Of a DNA stretch of 64,000 nt, positions 24,652 to 35,388 are shown one piece after another. Made by a program: the position numbers and the translations under genes. The DNA lies in assembly GCA_020205615.1 (NCBI GenBank), contig CM035171.1, positions 3,071,267 to 3,135,266 on the forward strand, read 5' to 3'. The notes under the pieces were generated by a model that was not told where the DNA came from, made no database searches, and saw nothing but the letters and a program-made list of their open reading frames with translations. Position 1 is the stretch's first letter; every line of letters starts with the position of its first letter. The stretch comes from Panax quinquefolius (lineage: Eukaryota > Streptophyta > Magnoliopsida > Apiales > Araliaceae).

Positions 24652-25446
24652 ATAAGTCTCCGTGTCGGCAAGAAATGAAGCGGAGACTTGGTTAATCTAT
24701 CAACAATAACCTAAATAGCATTGATGCCCCGAGAAGCCGTAGGAAGACCCGTGAATGAAATCCATGGTAATGTGTTCCCACTTCCATTTCGGAATCTCAA
24801 GTGGTTCAGACGGACCCTTAGGGTACTAGATGCTTTGTACTTTACCGTTGACAAGTTAAACACATTGAGATAAACTTTGCAATCTCTCTCTTCATATTGT
24901 TCCACCAAAATGTATGTCAAGATCATGATACATTTTAGTACTTCCAAGATGGATTGCAAATGGTGTATTGTTATTGCCTCCATCATAATCTTGTACTTCA
25001 AATCGAGTCGTTAGGAACACAAAGTCTAGAGTGGATTTCGAAGTATTCCTTCTTCATCATTCTCGCCTTAGAATAGCTCCTTCTTGTACTTTCTTCTTCA
25101 TACGCATCGTTTCAAGATTCGATGGCTTGAAAGCGACCTTAACTTTTTCTATTATTCTACTTTCAACGCGTCATTTACCACGTTCGCTTTTCGAGGATGG
25201 TATTGAATAGTGTGGTCGTAGTCTTTCAATAGCTCGAGCTAACGTCATTGCGATGTTGAGTTCTTTTTGAGTGAAGAAATATTTAAGGCTTTTATGGTGC
25301 GAATATATCTCCACTTTCTCCTATATAGATAGTGCCTCCATATCTTTAAGCGCAGGTTATTTAGCACCAACTCTAAATCATGAGTAGGATAATTCTCTCA
25401 TACTCTTTTTAAGTTGTCGCGAGGCATAAGCTATGACTTTCCCGTT
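24652..25446 (-). pseudogene. Element C, central part: integrase N-terminus and RNase H
   Basis: Continues element C after the D insertion; matches 9388-10280 of element B on the minus strand. 25001-24711 translates to VEQYEERDCKVYLNVFNLS and RLNHLRF in pieces, the integrase zinc-binding region; 25140-25440 corresponds to RNase H. There is a deletion relative to B near 25155. Cut at 25446 by element E. Confidence 0.75.
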
Positions 25447-26179
25447 AATGAGACCCCAGTTTTATCAATAAAGATTTAAATTTTGTTGAAATAATTTTTT
25501 AATATTATGGTGTGAATTTAAGATAATATTATAGTTGTGGGTAGTATTTATAAATTTTTGCAAAGTATCACAGTGGTTATATTATATTCGATTGGTGGGA
25601 ATATTAGGTTTAGCGAGGGAATATTAAATACAACTACTCAATCATTGGTGGACCCTAGCGAAATTATTATTCGGATTGAAAAAGCGACAAAATATTTTAT
25701 TGAAATAACGGCGGAAGTTTTCTGGTAGTTCTTGTTGAACTACTTTCGGTAGTAAAAAAATGCGATGTCGTGTGGTTGCATAGTAGCACGCGGTATTGAT
25801 TATTGATCTTATGTGAGAAGTCACTCGGTTTGATTCCATTATTGTCGATTAATAATATGAATTATTATAGCGATAATGACGTTTTGTTTTATTAGTATTA
25901 TTAGCGTAATAAAAGCGAAACATCTTTATATAAAATAGAATACTTTATTAAAGTTATTACATAAATAGAATATATTATATTTTATTATGCATAGTGTTGC
26001 GTAGTGTTTTTGCATAGTGTTTTGCATAGTATTGCATAGTGTTTGCATAGTAAAATGTTTTATATAAATAGAATATATTATATTTTATTTAAAAGATTTT
26101 TCTTTAAATATGGAATGGTCAGATTAAAGTAAATCAATCTGGATAGTTCATGGATTAATTCTTATGCATTCCATTTTCC

Positions 26180-26188
26180 TATAAATAG
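26180..26188 (+). promoter_or_regulatory. TATA box in E 5' LTR
   Basis: TATAAATAG followed by GAAGCTCGTTCC and a purine-rich leader. Conserved in all Fam2 LTRs in the window. Confidence 0.6.
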
Positions 26189-26359
26189 AAGCTCGTTCCT
26201 TCATTATTTTCTTTACGAATTCATTGAAAACTACAGAGAGAAAAATAGAGAGAAGCTATAGAGAAAATTATAGAAAGAAGAAGAGTATTACCTGCTTTCT
26301 TTACTTCTATATTAGGTTCTTTTACGGTGAGGGTGTTATTCTTTCTTCTTGAAGAGAAC

Positions 26360-26810
26360 TTACATTATTCCATTCATTATTATTACATTTGGAATAACTT
26401 TGTAAAAGTGGCATACCTATCATAACTTTGTATCTGTGGCGTACCTATACTTGGTGAAATCCTTATGTTATTCCATTGCTTATTATTACATTGGAATAAC
26501 TTTTGTATCTGTGATTTACCTATACTTGGTGACATTCTTACATTATTACATTGGAACATCACATGCATGTGTTTTACAGGACTGGTTCCGTTTTATTATT
26601 ACATTGGAACATCACATGCATGTGTTTTTACAGGACTGGTTAAAATCTTTATCGATACTGTTGGAATATCTATCATGTGTTTTACAGGATGCAGTTCCAT
26701 CTTTATTATTACATTGGAACATCACAGCCGGTGTGAATTTCACGACACAGTTTAAGTTATTATTATTACATTGGAATAACTTTTATGTGTCTGAAATGCG
26801 CATGCATGGT
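26360..26810 (+). repeat. 55-bp tandem repeat in Fam2 LTR (E 5')
   Basis: Units of the form TTATTATTACATTGGAACATC followed by a 12-base palindrome CACATGCATGTG, TTTTACAG and GACTGGTTCC. Within units GTTCC pairs with GGAAC; in the first units the pair is GTTATTCCA (26467-26475) with TGGAATAAC (26492-26500). Translations such as 26436-26876 are by-products of the repeat. The same array occurs at 32410-32900, 42960-43440, 54890-55350 and inverted at 57170-57540. Confidence 0.75.
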
Positions 26811-27064
26811 GATTTCTTTTGTTATTCCATTCTTTATTATACCCGATTGGTTAAAACTTTGACTTATACTCCATGAAATTAGTAGAATATCCTTGATATT
26901 TGCGTTTCATCGATATCTTTTCATGGAAATATTCTTGATCATTCTTGAATTTTACTCTCTGAAAAGCGATGTCGTGTTGACAATTTGGGCGTTAATAATT
27001 CATGGATTAAATAATTCTTGAACTTGTTTTATTGAATTATTATGTCATTGTCATCATCCTCATG

Positions 27065-27300
27065 TTATATTATGTTATCTTTGGCTTACGTGCGTAGATG
27101 AACTTAGTATGATTATGACCGAGGATCATTCGGTATAATCATGACTTGATATAAATGATGTGACAAAAGTCCTCGATGGCTTTGTGTAATGCGATGATGG
27201 ATAGTTTTTGGTATGATTATGACCGGGGGTGATTCGGTATAGTCATGACCATTGATAATTTGATGAAAATCCTTGGCCAGTAGTACGCGGGATGATTAGA
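27065..27300 (+). repeat. hairpin repeat cluster in Fam2 LTR (E 5')
   Basis: Two hairpin types alternate. The long type at 27106-27146 pairs AGT, ATGATTAT and ACCGA with TCGGT, ATAATCAT and ACT around a short loop. A second long hairpin near 27208-27248 has a compensating G-U pair (TGATTAT with ATAGTCA). Short types ('ATCTTTGGC...' and 'ATCCTTGGCCAG...') flank them. Confidence 0.7.
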
Positions 27301-27840
27301 TGTGGTGGTTTATTTATTAAAATTTGAGTCTCGTGATAAAAAAATGATGAAAACCTTTTAAAACCTAAAAGATAGTAGACTTTATTCTCTCTTGACTCTT
27401 TTAATGGATTAACTTATTCCTTTGCGATTAAAGCGGTTTATCTATTGTATTTTATCGGTTTAACATTTGTTGAAAACTAATGATAATTTATTACGCATTA
27501 TCTTAGTCATAATATTTCTTCTTGGGCTAGTTGAGCTCACCACTTTCTTTCCTTTATTCTCTTGAAATGAGAACATAGGCTGGGACGAGTCGGGGAGCGA
27601 AGTAATGGTCGAGAGGATAGCATTAGTAGTCCTCACTATTACGTGAAATAGTGTGATAATAGTTGTAATGAGGACTCCTTTTGAGTTTGTATAATATCTA
27701 GTAGACAATATTTGTATTCAAACTCACGGTTTATATCGTATTATACCACGGCAGTTATATTAATAAGTTGTATTTGAATTTATGTACCATGTAAGTGGCG
27801 ACCCAGATGGGTGGCGTATACCTAATTTTGAGGCGTCGCG

Positions 27841-27853
27841 GTTGGTATCGAGC
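27841..27853 (+). other. primer-binding site of element E (tRNA-iMet type)
   Basis: GTTGGTATCGAGC immediately after the LTR; canonical is TGGTATCAGAGC. Followed by TTAGGGATATGATCC, the leader shared with elements D and G. Confidence 0.75.
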
Positions 27854-28029
27854 TTAGGGATATGATCCACAGCTAAGATGTGAGAATAGTCTAGGAGGGA
27901 GAGCAGGGGAATTCCTTGTTAGTATGACCTACTAAGTTTATTTGGTATTTGATTGGTTGGTCGAGAATATAGGGATAATATGTTATATGTTAATTAACCC
28001 TTGTTTTGTGATGGTGTTTGTATTTAGAT

Positions 28030-28540
28030 GTTGTGAATAGGCTCTTGAGATTATTGGAAGCGCATAATGTTGATTCGGCTCGAAACAAAAGGTAACGACC
28101 AACAACACGATAATAATCATCATCTTGGTGTAGCGACCATCGAACAATGATAACCATCGTGGGAGAAATTATCATGCTAAGAATGGTAACCACTTGGTTG
28201 GTAATCATGGCAAAGATAATAGAAGTGGAAATTTCAAGAAGAAGGTCATTTAGCTCGATTTTGTTGTGCACCAAAAGTCAAGTCCAATTTGGGATAGTGG
28301 CACCAAAGGTGGATATGGACAAAACAAAAGTCGTTGGTTTTAGGAAGTGCATTTTTCACTGACTTCTCAAAGCGAAACGAGCCGACGAAGTTAGCACGGT
28401 TAGTTAATTATAAATTCTTGCGAAGTCTATACCTTATAAGATCTGGGTTCTACCCATTCTTTTATCTCTCTTTGCTTTGCGTTCAGCGTTTAAATTTGAC
28501 TCAGGAGAAGTTAACTTTGACTTATTAGTTGAAACTTAGT
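28030..28540 (+). pseudogene. Gag C-terminus (zinc-knuckle trace) and protease remnant (E)
   Basis: 28220-28270 encodes EGHLARFCCAPK, the second half of a CCHC knuckle, after an Asn-rich stretch as in gypsy Gag. From 28395 the protease block begins ('aattcttgcgaagtctatac', then the HSFI region). No long frame survives. Most of Gag is missing. Confidence 0.55.
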
Positions 28541-28784
28541 TGGTAGGAGCCTTCGTTACCTCTTCTATTTTTAAATCTTGTTGTTTCAAATAAACACTTT
28601 CACGTTACTGTCGATCTTATCTCTTTGAAAATACTTGCCTTTGAGGTAATTTTTTTGAAAATGATTGATTAACTACTCATTATTCTTTTTGAAAGGTTGT
28701 TAGCTTTTATATTTATACCAACTTTGTTATCTGAATTCAAAGTAACCAAACCCTAAAGTTAATCATTTGTTATATCAAGCCATA

Positions 28785-28960
28785 AGTAAAGAGCTCCGAA
28801 CCTTTCGTTGTTGACTTCCTTGTGTGGAATGCACCAAAGCGGACTTTACGTAGGCGACATCGTGAATGAAGATGGCAAGTTTATAGGTATCATTGTGAGG
28901 TCTTTATCTAGGTTAAGGATAGAAGTCACGGTTGGTATCGATGTGACGTCTTATCATCAA
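28785..28960 (+). repeat. leader-like segment inside pol (E)
   Basis: AGCCATAAGTAAAGAGC through GAAGTCACGGTTGGTATCGA: about 170 bases resembling the G leader (44455-44630), including a second PBS-like site near 28931. Also at 51565-51735 (G) and 21700-21835 (D). Confidence 0.6.
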
Positions 28961-29119
28961 GTCTTGAATAAAATGTGATTTTGAATGATATTTCTATCAT
29001 TAATAAATTTCTTGGCGTATTCTTGAAGATTTCTAGCCTACCCTAGGCGTGAAATCAATTTTGTATTGACCCAGTCTGAAAACCCATTTCTTAAACCCTC
29101 GAATATTTCTTGACTAAAT

Positions 29120-30250
29120 AAGCAGGTTTACGTGGTTTATGATGAAAGTCATAATAAAAGCATTGGACTAATGAAAATCATGGGTATTAAATGAAGTATT
29201 AGTAAGTTTTATGATGAGTTATGTTGGTTAGTATGTGAAAACATGAAAGTTTCTTAGAAATCACAAAGAGTTGAAAATCAGATTTTGGTGAAAAGCGTAA
29301 CATGAAATTCAATTGACCATATCTCTTATTATATTTTGAATTTTTGAATGTGGTCAAGTCCTAGAGTTAGATCTATGAGTTACCTAACTAATCCAAGTGG
29401 AATTACTGGAAAAGGTGTTGTAGATTTTTGTGTGGACTGATTTTTAGCAAAGGAGGCCAAAGCTGTAAATTTCGAAAATGCTACTGCCCAGAAACTTTAA
29501 GGGACTGTTTCGGCCACTTAAATTATGAGAAAAATTCTGGCCTTTTGGGACATGAAGGTATATGGTATAAAGTATCTCCTGTCCAAAAATGAGCTCATTA
29601 CGACTTAAAATGAGCAAGTTATGACTATTTCAATATTTAGGTTTTTCAAAATGAAAAGCGCTATAACTTAGAGTTCTATAACTCAGATGACCATGAAATT
29701 TAAACTAGAAGCTCACGTTAACATGTGTAAGGTCCTGCCAAGATTTGGGAATTTTGGAGTTAAACTTGAGGTAGCTAATTTCTTAAGGAATTAATTAGAA
29801 ATTGATTTTTGAAAAATAGTAAATGAATTTTAAAAATTCAAGAAAATATATTTTCATTATGGGACTATATTATACTAAATCCCAGAAAAGAAATATTTTT
29901 GGGACTGATTTGGTATTTTCATGAAAATAGTTTAATTCTGAACATATGAGTTAAATATGTTATGTGAAATAACAAAGTTGAAAATAGGATTTTATGGCTA
30001 GAAAATCTATATAGAGTATATGCATATTTTTTTTGAGAGATTTGATAATTGGTGATGATATCTTATGAGTATGGCATTTTGAATGATTAAATGCATTATA
30101 TGGTAAAAGCGTAAACAATTAAGATAAATTGTTTATAAATTTAAGAAGTGATTAAAATATTATTATAATATTAATGTTATTAGATTATGAGATTATTAAG
30201 TGATTGATAACATGGGGATATTCTTGAATCTGGATATAAATTATATTATA
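29120..30250 (+). other. conserved non-coding block of element E
   Basis: About 1.1 kb without a reading frame, nearly the same as 51905-53035 in element G apart from scattered small differences. It replaces the RT-integrase region. Includes repeats of ATGAGC and TATGACTATTT words. Function unknown. Confidence 0.6.
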
Positions 30251-30319
30251 AATGTTTAATATTTATCCTTTATCTCATTTGATTGATTCTTTATATCATT
30301 ATCCTCATGCTTATATTAT

Positions 30320-31410
30320 GTTGAAAGTCATACGTGGCTTTGTAGTGCATAGATGGACTTGGTATGATTATGACCGAGGATTGTTCGGTATAATCATAGC
30401 AGTAATTGAAAACACAATTATCTTTGGTAGTAGTGCATGGATAATTTAATGAATGCGTGATCTTAATGAATACCGATTATCTTTGGTAGTAGTGCATGGA
30501 TAATTTGTGGTCATGATCTTAATGAATACACAATTATCTTTGGTAGTAGTGCATGGATAATTTGTGGTGCGTGATACTTAATGAATACACAATTATCTTT
30601 GGTAGTAGTGCATGGATAATTTGTGGTGAATGATCTTAATGAATACGATCACAATCTTTGGTAATTTGTAGTGCTTAATGGATAATTTTGGTAGTGGTGC
30701 ATGGATAATTTGTGGTTAATGAATACACGATTATCTTTGGTAGTAGTGCATGGATAATTTGTGGTGCGTGATACTAATGAATACCACATTATCTTTGGTA
30801 GTAGTGCATGGATAATTTGTGGTGTGTAATCTTAATGAATACACATTATCTTTGGTAGTAGTGCATGGATAATTTGTTGGTCGTGATACTAATGAATACA
30901 CATTATCTTTGGTAGTAGTGCATGGATAATTTGTGGTGCGTGATCTTAATGAATACCACGATTATCTTTGGTAGTAGTGCATGGATAATTTGTGGTGCGT
31001 GATACTAATGAATACGATTATCTTTGGTAGTAGTGCATGGATAATTTATTGGTGCGTGATCTTAATGAATATCCTTGGCACGTAGTGCGGGGATGATTCG
31101 ATGATATGGATTAATTATTGAAATGAGTCTCGTGATGAAATATTAATTCATGGATGTGGTAAAAAGTCGTCTTTGGTAGTAGTGCATTGATAGACTTGGT
31201 ATGATTATGACCACGGTTATTCGGTATAATCATGGTAGTAATTGAAAACACGAATATCCTTGGCGATGGTGCATGGATAATTCATGGTTGTGATCTTATT
31301 AAATTTGAGTCTCGATATTATTGGTTTCTGATTGTATATCTTTTTGGCACATAGTGCAAAGATGAATTGTTAATGAATATCTTTGGTAGGATTGCGAAGA
31401 TGAATTTAAT
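30320..31410 (+). repeat. hairpin tandem array of element E
   Basis: About 11-12 copies of a 57-60-bp unit: 'ATTATCTTTGGTAG', 'TAGTGCATGGATAAT', then TTGTGGTGCGTGAT and TAATGAATAC. ATTATC pairs with GATAAT around a GG(C/T)..TAGTG loop core. Flanking variant hairpins lie at 30325-30405, 31062-31090, 31165-31240 and 31335-31405. Element G has about 6 copies (53175-53525). Confidence 0.8.
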
Positions 31411-31491
31411 ATTTTCAACGATAAAAGGTATTGAGGTATCCTCACCTCTTTATCATATCAGTCGTACCCTAAATTTGAGGCGAAATTCCAT

Positions 31492-31502
31492 AAGGAGGAG
31501 AT
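31492..31502 (+). other. polypurine tract of element E
   Basis: AAGGAGGAGAT before TGTGAGACC at 31503. Confidence 0.75.
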
Positions 31503-33970
31503 TGTGAGACCCAGTTTTTATCGATAAAGATTTAAATTTTGTTGAAATAATTTTTTATATTATGGTGTGAATTTAAGATAATATTATAGTTGTGGGTAGT
31601 ATTTATAAATTTTGCAAAAGTATCTGAGTGGTTATATTATATTAGATTGGTGGGGAATATTAGGTTTAGCGGGGAAATATTAAATGCAATGACTCAATCA
31701 TTGGTGGACCCACAACGAAAATTATTGTCGGATTGAAAAAGCGACAAAAATATTTTATTGAAATAACGGCGGAAGTTTTCTGGTAGTTCTTTGTTGAACT
31801 ACTTTCGGTAGTAAAAATACGCGATGTCGTGTGGTTGCGTAATAGCAGCACGGTATTGATTATTGATCTTTATGTGAGAAGTCAACCGGTTTGATTCCAT
31901 TATTGTCGATTAATAATATGAATTATTATAGCGATAATGACGTTTTGTTTTATTAATTATTATTAGCGTAATAAAAGCGAAACATCTTTATATAAAATAG
32001 AATACTTTATTAAAGTTATTACATAAATAGAATATATTATATTTTATTATGCATAGTGTTGCGTAGTGTTTTGCATAGTGTTTTGCATAGTATTGCATAG
32101 TGTTTGCATAGTAAAATGTTTTTATATAAATAGAATATATTATATTTTATTTAAAAGATTTTTCTTTAAATATGGATAGTCAGATTAAAAATAAATCAAT
32201 CTGGATAGTTCATGGATTAATTCTTATGCATTCCATTTTCTATAAATAGAAGCTCGTTCCTTCATTATTTTCTTACGAATTCATTGAAACTCAGAGAGAA
32301 ATTATAGAGAAAGCTATAGAGAAAAATTATAGAAAGAAGAAGAGTATTACTAACTTCACTCACTTCTTACATATTAGGTTCTTTTTACGGTGAGGGTGTT
32401 ATTCTTTCTTCTTGAAGAAACTTACATTATTCCATTCATTATTATTACATTGGAATAACTTTTGTAAAAGTGGCGTACCTATACATAACTTTGTATCTGC
32501 GGCGTACCTATATACTTGGTGAAATCCTTATGTTATTCCATTGCTTATTATTACATTGGAATAACTTTTGTATCTGTGATTTACCCTATACTTGGTGACA
32601 TTCTTACTATTATTACATTGGAACATCACATGCATGTGTTTTACAGGACTGGTTTCCGTTTATTATTACATTGGAACATCACATGCATGTGTTTTACAGG
32701 ACTGGTTAAAATCTTTATCATTACATTTGGAATATCTATCGTGTGTTTTTTACAGATGCAGTTCCATCTTTATTATTACATTGGAACATCACATCCGGTG
32801 TGAAATTTCACGACACAGTTCCGTTATTATTATTACATTGGAATAACTTTGTCTACATCTGAAATCTGCATGCGTGGTGATTTCTTTTGTTATTCCATTC
32901 TTTATTATACCCGGTTGGTTAAAACTTTGACTTATACTCCATGAAATTAGTAGAATATCCTTGATATTTGCGTTTCATCGATATCTTTTCATGGAAATAT
33001 TCTTGATCATTCTTGAATTTTACTCTCTGAAAGCGATGTCGTGTTGACAATTTGGGCGTTAATAATTCATGGATTAAATAATTCTTGAACTTGTTTTATT
33101 GAATTATTATGTCATTGTCATCATCCTCATGTTATATTATGTTATCTTTGGCTTACGTGCGTAGATGAACTTAGTATGATTATGACCGAGGATCATTCGG
33201 TATAATCATGACTTGATATAAATGATGTGACAAAAGTCCTCGGTGGCACATGTAATGCGATGATGGATAGTTTTGGTATGATTATGACCGGGGGTGATTC
33301 GGTTAGTCGTGACCATTGATAATTTGATGAAAATCCTTGGCCAGTAGTGCGAGGATGATTAGATGTGGTGGTTTATTTATTAAAATTTGAGTCTCGTGAT
33401 AAAATTGATGAAAACCTTTTAAAACCTAAAAGATAGTAGACTTTATTCTCTACTTGACTCTTTTAATGGATTGCTTATTCATTGCAGATTAAAGCTGGTT
33501 GTATATTGTATTTTATCGGTTTAACACTTTATTGAAGGCTAATGATAATTTATTACGCATTATCTTAGTCGTAATATTTCTTCTTGGGCTAGTTGAGCTC
33601 ACCTTTTCTTTCCTTTATTCTCTTGAAAATGAGAACATAGGCTGGAGACGAGTCGAGGAGCAGTAATGGTCGGGAGGATAGCATTAGTAGTCCTCACTAT
33701 TACGTGAAATAGTGTGATAATAGTTATAATGAGGACTCCTTTTGAGTTTGTATAATATCTAGTAGACAATATTTGTATTCAAACTCAACTCACGGTTTAT
33801 ATGTAAGTATTATACCACGACAGTTAGGTAGTAAGTTGTATTTGAATTTATGTACCCATTACCTGTTGCGTTTATATGGTACCATATAAGTCTCCTCTTA
33901 AGCTCTTGGAAACTTTTCTCGCGACTTGGGTTACCCAGATGGGTGGCGTATAACCACCCAATTTTGACTT
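31503..33970 (+). repeat. 3' LTR of element E with rearranged end
   Basis: Colinear with the 5' LTR (TATA box at 32241-32249, tandem repeat 32410-32900, hairpins 33140-33360) to about 33850. Near the end, where GTACCATGTAAGTGGCG is expected, the sequence contains a 39-base piece of gypsy RNase H (33888-33926) and altered flanks. No clean terminal CA or target duplication can be seen. Confidence 0.75.
33888..33926 (-). pseudogene. fragment of element C (RNase H) at the E right border
   Basis: AAGTCTCCTCTTAAGCTC and the following bases match 10371-10410 of element B. This is the only trace of C to the right of E, where about 90 bases after the left break (25446) should continue. Suggests deletion and repair at the right junction. 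Confidence 0.6.
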
Positions 33971-35174
33971 TGGTTGCTCTAATATTTTAGTATATTTTAG
34001 AAATAATTACAATAATGGTGCATAGATAAAATAATTATAAAAGTAATACATTTTCTATATTTATTTACAAAATTAATACATTTGGGTATCCTTTAATCGT
34101 GGCCCACGATTATCTCATTTATCTATTCCCGTTAATTAGTATGTTCTTATTCAAACACATTCAAACACAACAGACTCATTTTTGATTTATGTTCCTGTTT
34201 CTCTCTCTTTTCTCTTGATCCTCTTTTTTCCAATGATATATAAACACTACGCTGTATGTGGAAATCAAACCACGAGCATGTGGTTAAAAGTCACACGCTC
34301 TACTAGTTGAAGTATATTCATACAACTAGAAAAAAGGGAAAAATAAGTTATATATGCAATAAATTTTGGTCGAGGCCATTAATGCAAAAGAAGTGTATAT
34401 TCTTTATCGCCTTGGATCTGCTACATAATATTTCTTTGTCTGGGTTTGCAATTTGCACTATCTATTAATGCGGATCTCCATTTACTACATTGATTTTTTT
34501 ATGATTCTTGTAAACCTTACTTATTGAATGATCTCTTGCCGATGGATAGAAATAAATAAAAGTGTTCTGTATTAATTTTCTTCATATTTATCTTTCACTT
34601 CATGTAGCTTTGACTTCTCAGAAATTCATTCATTCTTTTTTGGAAGTGTAGGCAGTGTTGACATATCCGTCCTAATGCTTACCTTGATTATTGGATTTGA
34701 AATCAGCAACTGATAGAAGAGATTGGTAACCAAACATTCATACTACGAGAATAAGCAAACCTTTATCTTAAAGGTTATCAAACCTTTATCTGAAAGGATT
34801 CTAATTCACCTCCACACTCGCAGTTTTTTTTCATAAATGCGATTGGTAATCAAACCTCATCATCAAAGTAACCGTCCATCCATGGCTTCGTTTTTTTCGT
34901 AGTGCAGTTGGTAACAAAACTTTCACACCAAGATAACAAAATCTTCATACAAAGGTAACCAATCCACATCCACACCTGCAATTTTTCATAGTGCAGTTGA
35001 TAGCCAAATATTTATACTTTTTTTTAACTCCATTCAATTCTTCATTCGGTCGTTCAATTTAAAAAATATGAAACTTAGCCCAATTCAATCTAAATCTATC
35101 TTACCGATTCAGTCATTTATACCAAAATAAACACACTGATCGATTCAACCATTCAGCTCTAAACAAACATTCTC
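33971..35174. other. intergenic, no gene; degenerate repeats
   Basis: AT-rich single-copy-looking DNA without a convincing frame. Between 34700 and 35010 an imperfect repeat of roughly 110 bases recurs ('TAGTGCAGTTGGTAACAAAAC', 'CCTCCACACTCGCAG' and 'CACCTGCAATTTTTC' variants), likely an old transposon remnant. A tRNA-like segment lies at 34254-34325. Confidence 0.5.
34254..34325 (-). pseudogene. tRNA-Lys(UUU)-like remnant, possibly a SINE head
   Basis: On the minus strand AACTAGTAGAGCG resembles the box A/D-arm, TGTGA-CTTTTAA-CCACA forms an anticodon arm (4 of 5 pairs) with anticodon TTT at 34288-34286, and GTGGTTTGATTTCCAC resembles the T-arm/box B. The acceptor ends do not pair, so it is not a working tRNA. 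Either a decayed tRNA gene or the tRNA-derived head of a SINE. Confidence 0.45.
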
Positions 35175-35388
35175 TAAGTTGTTAAAGTGATCCGAGGGTT
35201 ATAATTTATTTTCAAAAATCTATGACTGAGATTAATTGTATAGTTATTAAGGGAAATATAAGGCAATACAATGTATTGAAAGATGGCTACCTTATACAAA
35301 ACAATTTATAATCTCATTTCTTCTCTCATCTCTCTTCTCTCTCTTTAATCTCTTCCAACAGTTTACCCGAGACTATAAATCGATAACG
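35175..35388 (+). repeat. left terminal direct repeat of element J
   Basis: Shares with 39034-39238 the blocks AAAGTGATCC, GAGATTAATTGTATAGTTAT, AATATAAGGCAATACAATGT, a CT-rich run and GACTATAAATCG. About 85-90% alike by eye. Confidence 0.7.

Larger units (their letters stand above)
25447..27840 (+). repeat. 5' LTR of element E (Fam2, 2394 bp)
   Basis: Starts near TGAGACCCCAG (canonical TGTGAGACC at 31503) and ends near GCGTCGCG before the primer site. The U5 end (CTTGGGCTAGTTGAGCTC, GTCCTCACTATTACG) is related to Fam1, while U3 is distinct. Contains a 'gcatagtgtt' short repeat (25988-26050), a roughly 55-bp tandem repeat (26360-26810) and hairpin repeats (27065-27300). Confidence 0.85.
25447..33970 (+). 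mobile_element. Element E: Fam2 non-autonomous gypsy-type LTR element in element C
   Basis: 5' LTR 25447-27840, primer-binding site, short gag and protease remnants, a stub of the RT N-terminus (29010-29110), then non-coding DNA and a long hairpin array, polypurine tract, and 3' LTR from 31503 with a rearranged end. No RT catalytic site, RNase H or integrase. Element G (42054-56366) is a second copy with the same layout. Probably mobilised by proteins of autonomous relatives (inference). Confidence 0.8.

Noticed and set aside
26436..26876. 146-codon aromatic-rich frame in the E 5' LTR
   Set aside because: Produced by the 55-bp tandem repeat; parallel frames in other LTR copies are shifted and not conserved as protein.
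30417..31075. Regularly spaced repeats resembling a CRISPR array
   Set aside because: Units are tandem with no unique spacers, lie inside an LTR element of a plant nuclear genome, and no cas-like gene is present.
34254..34325. Functional tRNA-Lys gene
   Set aside because: Acceptor stem does not pair and one anticodon-stem pair is lost.
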